From positions 434,001-498,000 of the forward strand of contig NZ_CP038231.1 of NCBI RefSeq assembly GCF_006542395.2: a stretch of 64,000 nucleotides of DNA, given 5' to 3'. Positions 23,512 through 32,587 of the stretch are shown here, piece after piece (positions within the stretch are counted from its first letter, which is position 1; each line of letters starts with the position of its first letter). The notes below the pieces were generated by a model, which was not told the DNA's origin, searched no databases, and saw only the letters and a list, made by a program, of their open reading frames with translations. This DNA comes from Formicincola oecophyllae (GTDB lineage: Bacteria > Pseudomonadota > Alphaproteobacteria > Acetobacterales > Acetobacteraceae). A program made the translations under genes and the position numbers.

Positions 23512-24128
23512 GACGGCGGCGGTTCCTTGTCTAATGCAGATGGCCGTTCCCGCGTGAAATGTCCTTTCTGAGCAAGCTGAGGTGGAAACGGCACAGGACA
23601 GGTTCCATAAGACAGCATTTAAGAACTGGTCGAAAAGCTTTCGCTGGCGATATGAACAACATTTCCCCTTGAAGGTGCCCCAATCACAAATTTGGTAGCA
23701 GCGCTGTGACCAACCAGCAACGCATGATCAATGCATGATTCAGTGACACACAGGGCTGAGGGGTAGAAACAGCGCCCCCAAGAACGCACGGGCTGTTTGG
23801 GAAGTGCCATGGGTGCGCTGTAGCCAGGAAACTTCGCCCCTCGCAAGGCTTAGTCCAGCTTTGCCCAGGCCTTGCTTTTCACCCCTTTGCGCAGGGTGGG
23901 ACAATACTTGCCCCCCATGGTGCGCAAAGCCTTTAAATCAGGTCAAAACGCTTTTCTTCTAGGAAGGGAGCAGTTTTTGGGCCAGAATGAACGCCGCCAG
24001 CACAGCTGGCCAGCTAGTGCGGCCACAGGCCGTCACATCCCCAGGCTCATCTGGCCTGGCTTCCACACAGGTGCGACCTGTGGGGAAACCAGGGAGAGCC
24101 GGAACCATCACCACCAGAGGGACAGTTC
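23512..24128. other. intergenic region without a convincing gene
   Basis: This divergent gap of about 600 bp separates the secreted orphan (minus) from the YfdX-like gene (plus). It has moderately AT-rich stretches and an imperfect direct repeat GCATGAT around 23722-23740. Short reading frames here have no ribosome-binding site or family resemblance. A GAGGG ribosome-binding site precedes the YfdX-like start. Confidence 0.4.
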
Positions 24129-24929
24129 ATGTCTTTGACCAAATCTCTCCGCTTCTTGGCGCTTCCGGCCCTGCTCGCCGGGACTACACTGGCTGCCCTG
24201 CCAGCCGTGGCAGCAGATGCTCCTGCCGCCCAGCCTGCCAGCGCCCACCAGTCTAAACTGGCCCACCCCATCAAAGCTATTGAGCACGCTTGGGAACGCC
24301 ACGAGGCGCGCGTGTCTTTCCGTCATTTGTCCGTTGACGGCCAGGCGGCTCTTCTGGGCATCCTCAAAGCGCAGCAGGTTCTGGGCGCCAACGACACGGC
24401 CGGCACCATCCGCATCCTGGAAAAGGTCGCTTCTGACCTGAATTCCGCTGGTCGCGCCGAAACCAAGTTCATGGCCGCTGAGACTGACCTGCACCCAGGC
24501 ACCAAAACCGCTGTGGAGCAGGCCAACCAGAAAGCCAGCGCCCAGACTTGGATCCCCGTTGGCGGTGAATTCATCGCCAGTGAGGAACTGGCCCCTGAAA
24601 AGAAAGCCGCCATCGCCAAGGCTAACACCCAGCTGCGCGCCGGCCAGGCGGATGAAGCCCAAAAAACCCTTGAGGTTGTCGGTTCCGACCTGGACTTCAT
24701 CATCGCGCTGGCGCCGCTGGCCCCCACTGAAGGTGACGTGACCCGCGCCCTGCAGTTCGCCAAAGCCAACCAGCCTGCCGCGGAAAAAGCCGCTCTGAAT
24801 GACGCTTTGAACGCCTTGGTTTTCGTGTCTGAGAACTTTGTTACCAGCATGCTGCCAGCCAACGCGCCTTCCAAGGCTGCACCAGCCAGCGCTGCGCCTG
24901 TGGCCCCTGCCGCCCCCGCCAAAAAGTAA
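24129..24929 (+). CDS. YfdX-family periplasmic protein
   Basis: A 266-aa secreted helical protein. It has an Ala-rich signal peptide (cleavage near AVAADA, about residue 29) and a C-terminal Ala/Pro tail. The pattern AIEHAWERH..., WIPVGGEF, PEKKAAIAKANTQLRAGQADEAQKTLEVV and LAPLAPTEGDVTRALQFAK matches the YfdX family, known in E. coli as an acid-stress-linked periplasmic protein. That link suggests, but does not prove, a role in acid tolerance here. It is monocistronic, followed by a good terminator. Confidence 0.8.
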   Translation: MSLTKSLRFLALPALLAGTTLAALPAVAADAPAAQPASAHQSKLAHPIKAIEHAWERHEARVSFRHLSVDGQAALLGILKAQQVLGANDTAGTIRILEKVASDLNSAGRAETKFMAAETDLHPGTKTAVEQANQKASAQTWIPVGGEFIASEELAPEKKAAIAKANTQLRAGQADEAQKTLEVVGSDLDFIIALAPLAPTEGDVTRALQFAKANQPAAEKAALNDALNALVFVSENFVTSMLPANAPSKAAPASAAPVAPAAPAKK

Positions 24930-24980
24930 TTTCTTGACCGGAATCCCCCATTCCACTCTGTAGGGTGGGGTGGAAGCTGA

Positions 24981-25019
24981 AAAGCGGCCTCCCCTTTGTG
25001 GGAAGGTCGCTTTTCTTTT
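24981..25019 (+). terminator. Rho-independent terminator after the YfdX-like gene
   Basis: AAGCGGCCTCCC pairs with GGGAAGGTCGCTT (one wobble, one mismatch), followed by TTTTCTTTT, about 50 nt after the stop codon. A second, weaker stem (TTCCAC/GTGGAA) lies just before it. Confidence 0.75.
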
Positions 25020-25143
25020 GGTCACTCTGAACAACCCCACCCTTAGCGCCCTCAAAAAACAGAGGGCATGGGCATGGCGTGCGCTTAAGCCACCTGTGGC
25101 CTACTGAGCTTAGTAGGACCCGCACGGATGGGGCCCTTATTTT

Positions 25144-26997
25144 TCAGTGCGGGGCTGGTGTGGGCACCAAGGCATCCACCGCAGCAGCTGGAGCGATGGG
25201 GGGGCTGACCACGCCAGGAAAATGGAGGCTATCGCCACCACCACCCTGCTGCGCGGCAGGGCGGGTCTTGTAGCTGTTCTCAACACCATTGGCGGTTTGG
25301 TTGACGGCTTCCTCCTCCACAGCGTTGGCCAGTTTCACGTCCTTGCCTTTATCGGGCAACACGTCTTTCCAACCACCACCCAGGGCATTGTAAAGCTTGG
25401 CCATGCCATCAGCTAGGTCCGCGTCAGATTGCGCTGTGGCCATCTGGGCATTTTGCAGGTCCGTCTGCGCACTGAGAACATCAAGGTAAGTGGCCAGGCC
25501 AGAACGGTATTGACTGGTGGCCAAGGTTAGGCGGCGCTTGTTGTCACGGGCAGTTCCCTCAAGCCCGATTTTGCGGAACTGCCCTTCGCGGTAGGCCACC
25601 AAAGCATTGTCCACTTCATGCCAAGCCTTCAGGACGGTTTTGCGGTAAGTGACCGCAGCCTCTTTCTGTTGTTCCTTTTTCAGGCGCAGCTGCCCCCACA
25701 GACGTCCACCCTGGAAAATGGGAATGGTGATGGCAGGCCCGACATTCCATGTGCGTGCACTCCACATGGCTAAATCCTTGAAGGATAGGGTGGACATGCC
25801 AAAATTCGCATCAATGGTGAATTTTGGATAGAAATCAGCTGTGGCCTGCCCTGTCTCAGCCACTGTCTGGCGCAATATGGCTTCAGCCTCACGGATGTCA
25901 GGACGGCGGTGCGCCAACTCTGATGGCAGACCAATGGGAACCTGGGGCGGCACAGCTGGAATGGGGCTGATGCCAAGCTCCATGTCCAAGGCGTGGGGCT
26001 CCTTGCCAAGCAGCATAGCAATGGCGTTCTGTTCCTGGCTGATGGCCTGGGTCAAGCCGTGCTGGGCGACTTCCACCTCATGAAGGCGCGCTTGCATGGC
26101 TTCCACATCCACCTCAGAAACCAACCCTGTGCGGTAACGATTGGTGGTGAGGTTCACCAACCCCTCCACTGTGCCATGAGTGGCGGCCAGGATAGCGGCG
26201 CGCTTCTGATCACCGCGCAGATGTAGGTAATCGCGCGCCAAATCAGCCTGGGAGGCAATCAGGACTGTCCGCCGATGCCAGGCGGAAGCATCCGCAATGG
26301 CCTTGGCAGCCTCGTATTGCCGTGCCACGCGCCCCCAAAGGTCAACCTCGTAATTGGCGTCAACACCGTAGTTCCAAGCGTTGAGGAGTGGAATCTCAGC
26401 ATCTTTGGAGGATTGCCCAACCATGCTACCAAAGGGGCCAGGCGAGCTTTTGCCGATGCGGTGCAGGATTTCCTGCAGCTGCCGGCTTGAGGGCTGAGTG
26501 AGGCGGTACTGGCCCTGAATGCCCATCATGGGGAAGCGTTCAGCACCAGCGATCATCATCTCAGCGCGTGAGGAGCCAAGGTTGGCCGTTGCCTGCTGCA
26601 AATCCAGGTTCTGGGTGGAGAGGTCACGTTCCAGCTTGGTCAGTTCCGGATCGCGGAAAGAGTTCCACCAAGCATCGTCAAAGGGCTGTTCAACCACTTC
26701 ACTCAAAGGGGCTGGGGTGTTGGGCTGCCCTGCGCCCTTGTAACTGGCTGGGGCGGCTGGGTTGGGTTGGTGGTAATGCGGCCCAACCATGCAACCTGAC
26801 AAGGTGCCAGCCATCAGCAGGGCCACGGCCGCCTTGGCAGCTGGTTGCCGCCTGGGCGCTTGTCCTGACCGAACTGTTCGGTCACTATGCGTTTCCCCTG
26901 CCGTTCCGGCGCCTGGCGGCTTGTCCCGGCCCCCACCGCTGATCCTTGTTGGATGACTTAACTGATGCCTGTACCCGCTGATGCTGTTTCCGCTCAT
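25144..26997 (-). CDS. outer-membrane efflux lipoprotein (NodT family), partner of EmrAB-like pump
   Basis: An outer-membrane channel protein, about 617 aa as drawn. The lipobox (LLMAGTLSG before Cys, then MVGPHYHQP) and two OEP repeats (ELAHRRPDIREAEAILRQTVAETGQATADFYP; LDVLSAQTDLQNAQ) identify the family. The frame has no ATG, GTG or TTG between the ATG at 26997 and a GTG only 12 codons before the lipobox Cys, so the start is uncertain. The ATG choice leaves an unusually long leader and overlaps the divergent tetR start by 33 bp. A perfect palindrome lies inside the leader codons. Confidence 0.85.
   Translation of the reverse strand: MSGNSISGYRHQLSHPTRISGGGRDKPPGAGTAGETHSDRTVRSGQAPRRQPAAKAAVALLMAGTLSGCMVGPHYHQPNPAAPASYKGAGQPNTPAPLSEVVEQPFDDAWWNSFRDPELTKLERDLSTQNLDLQQATANLGSSRAEMMIAGAERFPMMGIQGQYRLTQPSSRQLQEILHRIGKSSPGPFGSMVGQSSKDAEIPLLNAWNYGVDANYEVDLWGRVARQYEAAKAIADASAWHRRTVLIASQADLARDYLHLRGDQKRAAILAATHGTVEGLVNLTTNRYRTGLVSEVDVEAMQARLHEVEVAQHGLTQAISQEQNAIAMLLGKEPHALDMELGISPIPAVPPQVPIGLPSELAHRRPDIREAEAILRQTVAETGQATADFYPKFTIDANFGMSTLSFKDLAMWSARTWNVGPAITIPIFQGGRLWGQLRLKKEQQKEAAVTYRKTVLKAWHEVDNALVAYREGQFRKIGLEGTARDNKRRLTLATSQYRSGLATYLDVLSAQTDLQNAQMATAQSDADLADGMAKLYNALGGGWKDVLPDKGKDVKLANAVEEEAVNQTANGVENSYKTRPAAQQGGGGDSLHFPGVVSPPIAPAAAVDALVPTPAPH
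26866..26884. promoter_or_regulatory. 19-bp perfect palindrome, likely TetR operator
   Basis: TGACCGAAC-T-GTTCGGTCA is perfectly symmetric about 26875. On the plus strand it fills the 17-nt spacer between TTGTCC (26860-26865) and CACTAT, which could be the tetR promoter. A related site, TGACCAATCGGTCA, lies upstream of emrA. Its position 80 nt before tetR supports autoregulation. Confidence 0.65.
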
Positions 26998-27660
26998 TTC
27001 CAAAACCCTTCCACCCTTCATGACAGCATTTCCCCCACCGCGTTGCCGCTCAGCCCTGCCTGCCAGAAACGGCGAGCCCAAATCATCAAAGGGGCTGGCA
27101 AAGTCTTCCTGAGGCTTGGCTACGAAGGGGCTTCGATGTCGGTCATCGCGCGCGAGGCCGGCGTTTCCAAAGGGGCGCTCTATAACCACTTCGTCAGCAA
27201 GGCTGAGCTGTTCACGGCCTTCTTTGAAGACACTTGCCGCACCAAGCTCGATGCCATTGAAAGCCTGCCCCGCACCAACGACGTCCCCCTGCAGGCGGCC
27301 CTTGAGGAAGCGGCCCTGATGCTCATCACCATGTTGAGTGACGCCATCGCGCTGGGGCTTTACCGCATCATCGTGGGGGAGGCTGAACATTTCCCCCACT
27401 TGGCTGACACTTTCTGGCGTTACGCCTATGCGCGCACCCTGGGAGGGCTGGCGCGCTGGTTTGAAGCGCGCATGGCCCTGAGCCCCGAACTGCTGGCTAT
27501 TGAAGACCCTTACCTGGCCGCTGAGCAGTTCTGCATGATGTGCCAAACCCGCATTATCCAACGCAAGCGCTTCATGCTGCCTGTTGATGACAGCCCCCAA
27601 GCCATTCAAGCGATCGCCCAGCTGACCGCCCGCAGCTTCATGCGCATCCACGCTCCCTGA
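26965..27660 (+). CDS. TetR/AcrR-family transcriptional repressor
   Basis: A 231-aa regulator. After a leader of about 30 residues the helix-turn-helix is clear: ASMSVIAREAGVSKGALYNHFVSKAELF. The C-terminal part is an all-helical ligand-binding domain ending in an AefR-like region. It is divergent from the outer-membrane factor gene and convergent with the MFS permease gene, so it sits inside its probable regulon. It likely represses the pump and itself through the palindromes at 26866 and 30783. The true start may lie further in, since the first residues are not conserved-looking. Confidence 0.9.
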   Translation: MPVPADAVSAHFQNPSTLHDSISPTALPLSPACQKRRAQIIKGAGKVFLRLGYEGASMSVIAREAGVSKGALYNHFVSKAELFTAFFEDTCRTKLDAIESLPRTNDVPLQAALEEAALMLITMLSDAIALGLYRIIVGEAEHFPHLADTFWRYAYARTLGGLARWFEARMALSPELLAIEDPYLAAEQFCMMCQTRIIQRKRFMLPVDDSPQAIQAIAQLTARSFMRIHAP

Positions 27661-27764
27661 GCCCTTCAGGTCAGAAAACGCGGCGCATGGGGGTTTGACC
27701 GCTGGCCCTACAGGGAGCACCAGGTTTGGAAAGGGCCGGCCATATTTATTGGTGGAGGCCATGT

Positions 27765-29390
27765 TCAGTGCCCTCCTTTGGCTGGCCCACCACTGCGCGG
27801 GCCAGGACTGGCAAGGAAACAGAGGGGCACCACGCTGAGGGCCAGCATGCCCAAGATCTGGAACACCTCATTGTAAGCCAGCATGGAAACCTGCACCTGG
27901 AAGTCCTGGTACATATGGGCCACAGCGTAGGATTTGGCCCGCAGGGGTGCGAAACCATGCCACTGCGCCACCTTGTCCACATCCTGGATGTATTGCCGCA
28001 TGGCCACGCGCCATGGGGCCGTGGCCGTGCCCAACTGATCCTGGTGGAGCTGGCGGGCCTCCGTCAGGCCAGCACCTGAATAGGAGATGGCCTGGCTGCC
28101 CAGGTAGTTGCGCACCATGGCGAACAGGGCCGAACCATCAGCGTTCAGTTCATCAGGCAGGGTCATGAACGCCAGCGTAGAAATGGGCACGAACAAAAAG
28201 GCCAAGGGCGCGGACTGCAGCAGGCGGCATTTGACCAGCCAGCCAAAGCTTGTGCCAGTGTAAAGCTGTGACGAGTAGAACAGCGACGTGGCCATGAACA
28301 TGAAGCCAAACGCGATGATGTAGCGCAACTCCACCTTGCCCATCAGTTTCCCCACAAAAGGGATGAGGCAGATGATGACCACGCCCCCAGGCGCTAGGAG
28401 CATGCCAGCCAGCGTTGCCGTGTAACCCTGCACCTGCTGGGCGAACTGCGGCACGATAACAGCACCTGCGTAGAGGATCATGCCCATCGCTCCCACCAGA
28501 ACCGTGCCGACGGCAAAGTTCCTGTCCTTGAGCACAGAAAGGCGGAGAAGCGGGTTCTTGGACTTGAGAAGCCAGATGATGGCCGCAATGGTGCAGGAGA
28601 AGCCGATGAGGGCCATGGTGATGATGAAGCCAGAACTAAACCAGTCGTCATCTTCGCCACGGTCGGCCATGATCTCCACACAGCCCAGCCCCAATGAAAT
28701 CAAGCTGATGCCAATGACGTCAATGCGGCTCTTGCGGGCTTTCTCCCAAGGCGGGTCCTCCAGAATGCCAGCCACCAGGGCCGTTGTGATGATGCCAAAA
28801 GGCACGTTGACGAAAAACACCCAGTGCCAGGAGTAATTGTCCGTCAGCCACCCACCCAGAAGAGGGCCAAGCACAGGCCCCACAATGGTGGCGATGGCTG
28901 ACAGACCAAAGGCTGCGCCGCGCTTGTCCGGTGGGAAGATGTCCAGGATGATGGATTGCTGGCATGGCTGCAGGCCGCCGCCAAAGAATCCCTGCAGCAA
29001 CCTAAAGATCACTAGCATGCCCAGGCTTTGTGAAAGCCCACAGCAGAAGGATGTCAAGGTGAACATGCTGATGCAGATCATGAAGTAGCGCTTGCGCCCG
29101 AATGTGCGCGAAAGCCATCCAGAAATGGTCAGCACAATGCCGTTGGCCACAAGGTAGGAAGTCAGGGCCCAGGTGGCATCATCGTAGGAGCAGCCCAGGG
29201 CGCCGGCGATGTGCGGCAACGCCACGTTGACAATCGTGGTGTCAAGCACCTCCATGAAAGCGGCCATGGTGACCACAATGGCCACTAGCCAAGGGTTATA
29301 TTTGGGCTTCCAGGCGGCACGCTCGGCTTCCGTGCCGGGGCTCCTCTCAGGGTTGCCCCCTGGGTCGTCATGGGTAATGGCTGTGCTCAA
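27765..29390 (-). CDS. emrB: EmrB/QacA-type MFS drug transporter (DHA2 family)
   Basis: A 14-helix proton-coupled drug exporter, 541 aa. Seen motifs: MEVLDTTIVNVALPHIAG in helix 1, the loop 2-3 motif GWLSRTFGRKRYF, and the antiporter motif GPVLGPLLGGWLTD in helix 5. A short charged N-terminus precedes helix 1. Its start overlaps the stop of the membrane-fusion gene by 4 bp (ATGA), so they form one operon. With the NodT-type protein at 25144 it would make a tripartite pump. Confidence 0.93.
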   Translation of the reverse strand: MSTAITHDDPGGNPERSPGTEAERAAWKPKYNPWLVAIVVTMAAFMEVLDTTIVNVALPHIAGALGCSYDDATWALTSYLVANGIVLTISGWLSRTFGRKRYFMICISMFTLTSFCCGLSQSLGMLVIFRLLQGFFGGGLQPCQQSIILDIFPPDKRGAAFGLSAIATIVGPVLGPLLGGWLTDNYSWHWVFFVNVPFGIITTALVAGILEDPPWEKARKSRIDVIGISLISLGLGCVEIMADRGEDDDWFSSGFIITMALIGFSCTIAAIIWLLKSKNPLLRLSVLKDRNFAVGTVLVGAMGMILYAGAVIVPQFAQQVQGYTATLAGMLLAPGGVVIICLIPFVGKLMGKVELRYIIAFGFMFMATSLFYSSQLYTGTSFGWLVKCRLLQSAPLAFLFVPISTLAFMTLPDELNADGSALFAMVRNYLGSQAISYSGAGLTEARQLHQDQLGTATAPWRVAMRQYIQDVDKVAQWHGFAPLRAKSYAVAHMYQDFQVQVSMLAYNEVFQILGMLALSVVPLCFLASPGPRSGGPAKGGH

Positions 29391-30739
29391 GGCTGCATAC
29401 CCCTGGCGGCCTGTTTGGCAGTGCGGCCGGACGCAGGCATGTTCACTGGCGCCGTGGTGACGGGCTGGGCGCCAACAGGAGCCTGGCCGCCATTGGCCAT
29501 CAGCATGGCATCCTGGTCATCCTGCGCGACAGAGTGGAAAGGCATCCCTGAGCCATTCAGGCCGCCTTCAGCTTTGCATAGGGCATTAACGTCACTTGGA
29601 TGGGTGCTGACATCCACCACAGGCTCCACTGAAAGGCCAATCGCCAAGGGGATGTCCTTGCGCATGCCACAATCAATGAGGATCTTGACAGGAATACGCT
29701 GGACAATCTTCACGAAGTTGCCAGTGGCGTTTTCAGGCGGAAAAGCGCTGAAGGCTTCACCAGAACCCATCTGCAGGGAATTGACATGGCCACGCAGGTG
29801 CAGTTGCGGGTAAGCGTCCACATGTAGGTCGACCAGCTGACCAGGGCGCATGTTCTTCAATTGGGTTTCCTTGAAGTTGGCCACGATCCAGATGTCGCGC
29901 GGCACGATGGAGAACATCGTCTGGCCCACCGACACGTAATCGCCACGCTCCACGGCGCGTTGGGAAACCCAACCATCCCAAGGGGCGCGCACTGCCATCC
30001 ATTCTACATTCAAGCGTGCGTGCTCTAAAGCAGCCTGCGCTGCCTTCATGTTGGCGTCCGCCTGGGAAATGTGGGCGTCAGCGCTGGCGATGTTGGCCTT
30101 AACGGGCAAGGCCTGCATCACATGGCCCTGCGCTTCCATCACAGCCGCCTCGGCAGCCTGCAGTTCGGCGCGCGCCGTGTCGATGTCAGCCTGGGAGGTG
30201 GCCGCACGCATGACGCGGTGCTGGCGGCCGTAATCGGTCCGCGCCTTGAAAAGCCTGGCCTTGGCTTGGCCCAATTCACCTTGGGCGACCTCAAGCTGGC
30301 CTGGGAAGTTCTTTGAAGCCACCAACAGGCCAAGCTTGTAGGCTTTCAAGTCAGCCTGGGCCTGCACAACAGAAGCTTCAGACTGTTTCAAGTTGGCAAG
30401 GTAATCACGCCCATCAATCGTGACCAGCAATTGACCCTTGTGAACGAATTCATTGTCATTGACTAGGAGGTTGCTGACGTAACCTGCCACATGGGGCGCA
30501 ATGCCAACCTTGCGGCCCGTGGTGTAGGCATCGTCTGTGTCCACCTCGTTGCGGTGGAGGAACATCCACATGCCAATGCCCAGCACGACCAGCACCATCA
30601 GGATGGCAATGGCGATCTTCTTGGCCGTGGGGCTCATCTTCTCCTTCTTCTCAGGCTCCATCATAGCTTCTGGAGAAGTGGAGGGGGATGAAGGCGCTGG
30701 CGCAGCGCTCTGATTGTCATCAGTGGAATGGGTGGGCAT
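29387..30739 (-). CDS. emrA: EmrA-type HlyD-family membrane-fusion protein
   Basis: A 450-aa adaptor. A Ser/Pro/Glu-rich cytoplasmic leader, one helix (about 41-62) and then the family motif EVDTDDAYTTGRKVGIAPHVAGYVSNLLVNDNEFVHKGQLLVTID, a long coiled-coil hairpin, and VRAPWDGWVSQRAVERGDYVSVGQ are typical of EmrA. The C-terminus is Ala/Pro-rich. The start has AGGA close upstream. The operator-like palindrome 44 nt upstream suggests TetR control. It is the first gene of the emrAB pair. Confidence 0.93.
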   Translation of the reverse strand: MPTHSTDDNQSAAPAPSSPSTSPEAMMEPEKKEKMSPTAKKIAIAILMVLVVLGIGMWMFLHRNEVDTDDAYTTGRKVGIAPHVAGYVSNLLVNDNEFVHKGQLLVTIDGRDYLANLKQSEASVVQAQADLKAYKLGLLVASKNFPGQLEVAQGELGQAKARLFKARTDYGRQHRVMRAATSQADIDTARAELQAAEAAVMEAQGHVMQALPVKANIASADAHISQADANMKAAQAALEHARLNVEWMAVRAPWDGWVSQRAVERGDYVSVGQTMFSIVPRDIWIVANFKETQLKNMRPGQLVDLHVDAYPQLHLRGHVNSLQMGSGEAFSAFPPENATGNFVKIVQRIPVKILIDCGMRKDIPLAIGLSVEPVVDVSTHPSDVNALCKAEGGLNGSGMPFHSVAQDDQDAMLMANGGQAPVGAQPVTTAPVNMPASGRTAKQAARGMQP

Positions 30740-30782
30740 TGCGCATCCTGCTCTGGTGATGGGCGGGAAACCGTCTGGATGG

Positions 30783-30796
30783 TGACCAATCGGTCA
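30783..30796. promoter_or_regulatory. operator-like palindrome upstream of emrA
   Basis: TGACCAATCGGTCA (TGACC/GGTCA arms, central four bases not symmetric) shares its outer half-sites with the palindrome at 26866-26884. On the minus strand it directly follows TTGAAA, a possible -35, so a bound repressor would cover the emrA promoter. Confidence 0.55.
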
Positions 30797-30949
30797 TTTC
30801 AAGGTTTTGCACCAATTGCACAGCAGCGCTGCCCTGGCAAGCCCCGCTTTGCCTGCCCCCACACTTAGGGAATCACGTATTCACAATGATTTTTGTTTGT
30901 TATCATGGGGTTCTAAAATTTTCTTGATAATCTTATAAAGGCCAATTCC

Positions 30950-31831
30950 ATGACTTTCAGCAAAACTTATTTCTTGGCAGGCCATGAGGTAAACCGCATG
31001 GGCTACGGGGCGATGCAGCTTGCAGGCCCAGGCGTCTTCGGTCCCCCAGCCAACCGCGCCCAATGCGTAGAAGTGCTGCGTGAAGCCTTGGAGCTTGGTG
31101 TCAACCACATCGACACTAGCGATTTCTATGGACCGCACATCGTCAATGACATCATCCGGGAAGCCCTTGCGCCTTATCCCGCTGATTTGACCTTGGTCAC
31201 CAAAGTGGGTGCCCGGCGGGACGCAAAAGGCGCCTGGCTACCTGCCCAAAGCCCTGGGGAAATTACGGCAGCTGTAGAAGACAACCTGCGCAATCTTGGC
31301 CTGGATGTGCTTGAGGTCGTCAACCTGCGCGCGATGTTTGACATGTTCCAACCAGCGCCTGGTTCCTTGCGGCCCCAGTTGGAAGCTTTGGCGCAACTGG
31401 TGCAGCGCGGCTTGGTCAAGCATGTTGGGCTGAGCAACGTCACCCATGACCAAGTCAGGGAAGGTTTCACCATTATGCCCATTGCTTGTGTGCAGAACCA
31501 CTACAACCTTGTTCAGCACGCTGATGACCGCTTGATTGATGAACTGGCCGAACGCCAGGTGCCGTACGTCCCCTTTTTCCCACTAGGTGGCTTCACGCCC
31601 ATCCAATCAGACGCTTTGAGCGCTTTGGCACAGAAATTGGGCCACACGCCCCATCAACTGGCCTTGGCGTGGCTGTTGCAGCGTTCTCCCAACATTTTGC
31701 TGATTCCTGGTACCTCCTCCCTTGCGCATCTTAGGCAAAACCTGGCCGCAGCTGACATCACCCTTGATGCTTCCACCTTGGCAATCCTTGATGGCATTGG
31801 CGCTTCATCACGCCCCAGCCGGGGAAGCTGA
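30950..31831 (+). CDS. aldo/keto reductase family oxidoreductase
   Basis: A 293-aa NADPH-dependent (alpha/beta)8-barrel reductase. The tetrad Asp (55, in HIDTSDFYG), Tyr (60) and Lys (85, in LVTKVG) are present. The usual catalytic His after strand 4 is replaced: the segment reads VVNLRAMFD. The YdbC-like branch shares this, to my knowledge. The C-terminal cofactor segment IPGTSSLAHLRQNLAA is intact. It is divergent from emrA, and its 3' end overlaps the convergent gene by 24 bp. The substrate is unknown; aldehydes or ketones are expected from the family. Confidence 0.9.
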   Translation: MTFSKTYFLAGHEVNRMGYGAMQLAGPGVFGPPANRAQCVEVLREALELGVNHIDTSDFYGPHIVNDIIREALAPYPADLTLVTKVGARRDAKGAWLPAQSPGEITAAVEDNLRNLGLDVLEVVNLRAMFDMFQPAPGSLRPQLEALAQLVQRGLVKHVGLSNVTHDQVREGFTIMPIACVQNHYNLVQHADDRLIDELAERQVPYVPFFPLGGFTPIQSDALSALAQKLGHTPHQLALAWLLQRSPNILLIPGTSSLAHLRQNLAAADITLDASTLAILDGIGASSRPSRGS

Positions 31832-32587
31832 TGGCTGGACCTTGCTCAAAGCGGTTTGGGTGAGTTGGCTCCACAGGGTCTCAGCTACCCCGTGCGCATC
31901 TAAAGGCTTGGCCTGGGAGGACAACGGCAGCGCCTGCCACACGGCCTGGCTTGAGGCATGTTCAAGAGGTGGGGCCAGAATGAAGCGCAATGGCTCAAAA
32001 CCAGGGCGGCGCTTGCAGGCGCAAGGGGTGAGACTTTCCCAGCCATAGGTCTGGGCTGTGCCATCAAGCGCATAGGGACGCCAAAGCGTTCCATGGCCGT
32101 CCATGATGAGGGCAGGTTCCCCCACCATGGCTGTTTCAACCAAAGCAAGCCAAGGCCATCCTTGCGGCCCAGGGTCAAAGGGACCACGCACAGGGGGAGG
32201 ACCAAGGCCTGGGTTGCTTTCTGGACACAAGGTCAACCCGCCTTGCAGCCATGCCCCCACTGTTGAACCGCCAGGCGCAGTGAGCTGCACCAAAGCTGCT
32301 GGGCTACCCGTGCCAAGGTCCGCCTGGAGGTCAAAGCACCCACGCCAGCCTGCTGCAGGCGCATTGTCCAGCGCCAAGCGCAGTAATGTGGTAGCGCCAT
32401 GCCACATATCCTCAAGGGCTTGCTTGCGTTCTGTCTGTTGCTGTGAGGGGGGCAGCAGAAAAGCGTTGAGCTTCGCCAGGAACCATTGCCCCAAGGCTTG
32501 CCAACTGCCACGCTCAGCTATGGTGAGGTCCTGTTGCTTCAGGCGCCGAAGCTCCCCTGCATGTTTTCGCGCAAGCCCTTTTGCCAA
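31808..32587 (-). CDS. conserved-looking protein of unknown function
   Basis: A 259-aa protein with no signal peptide, a basic N-terminal helix and a Pro/Gly/Trp-rich middle (about 125-200) containing three cysteines. I do not recognise the family. Its start lies 49 bp inside the folD 3' end, a long overlap that implies translational coupling or a misplaced start; no other start codon gives a better length. Its 3' end overlaps the aldo/keto reductase gene by 24 bp tail to tail. Codon use matches its neighbours. Confidence 0.65.
   Translation of the reverse strand: MAKGLARKHAGELRRLKQQDLTIAERGSWQALGQWFLAKLNAFLLPPSQQQTERKQALEDMWHGATTLLRLALDNAPAAGWRGCFDLQADLGTGSPAALVQLTAPGGSTVGAWLQGGLTLCPESNPGLGPPPVRGPFDPGPQGWPWLALVETAMVGEPALIMDGHGTLWRPYALDGTAQTYGWESLTPCACKRRPGFEPLRFILAPPLEHASSQAVWQALPLSSQAKPLDAHGVAETLWSQLTQTALSKVQPSASPAGA

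Noticed and set aside
23619-23846. 75-aa minus-strand open frame in the gap before the YfdX-like gene
   Set aside because: No ribosome-binding site, atypical composition and no family resemblance.
24108-25055. 315-aa minus-strand open frame opposite the YfdX-like gene
   Set aside because: Composition is that of an antisense frame of a GC-rich gene; the plus strand has signal peptide, family motifs and terminator.
26998-27762. N-terminal extension of the outer-membrane factor frame across tetR
   Set aside because: The extension is antisense to a good TetR protein and has no export or OEP features.
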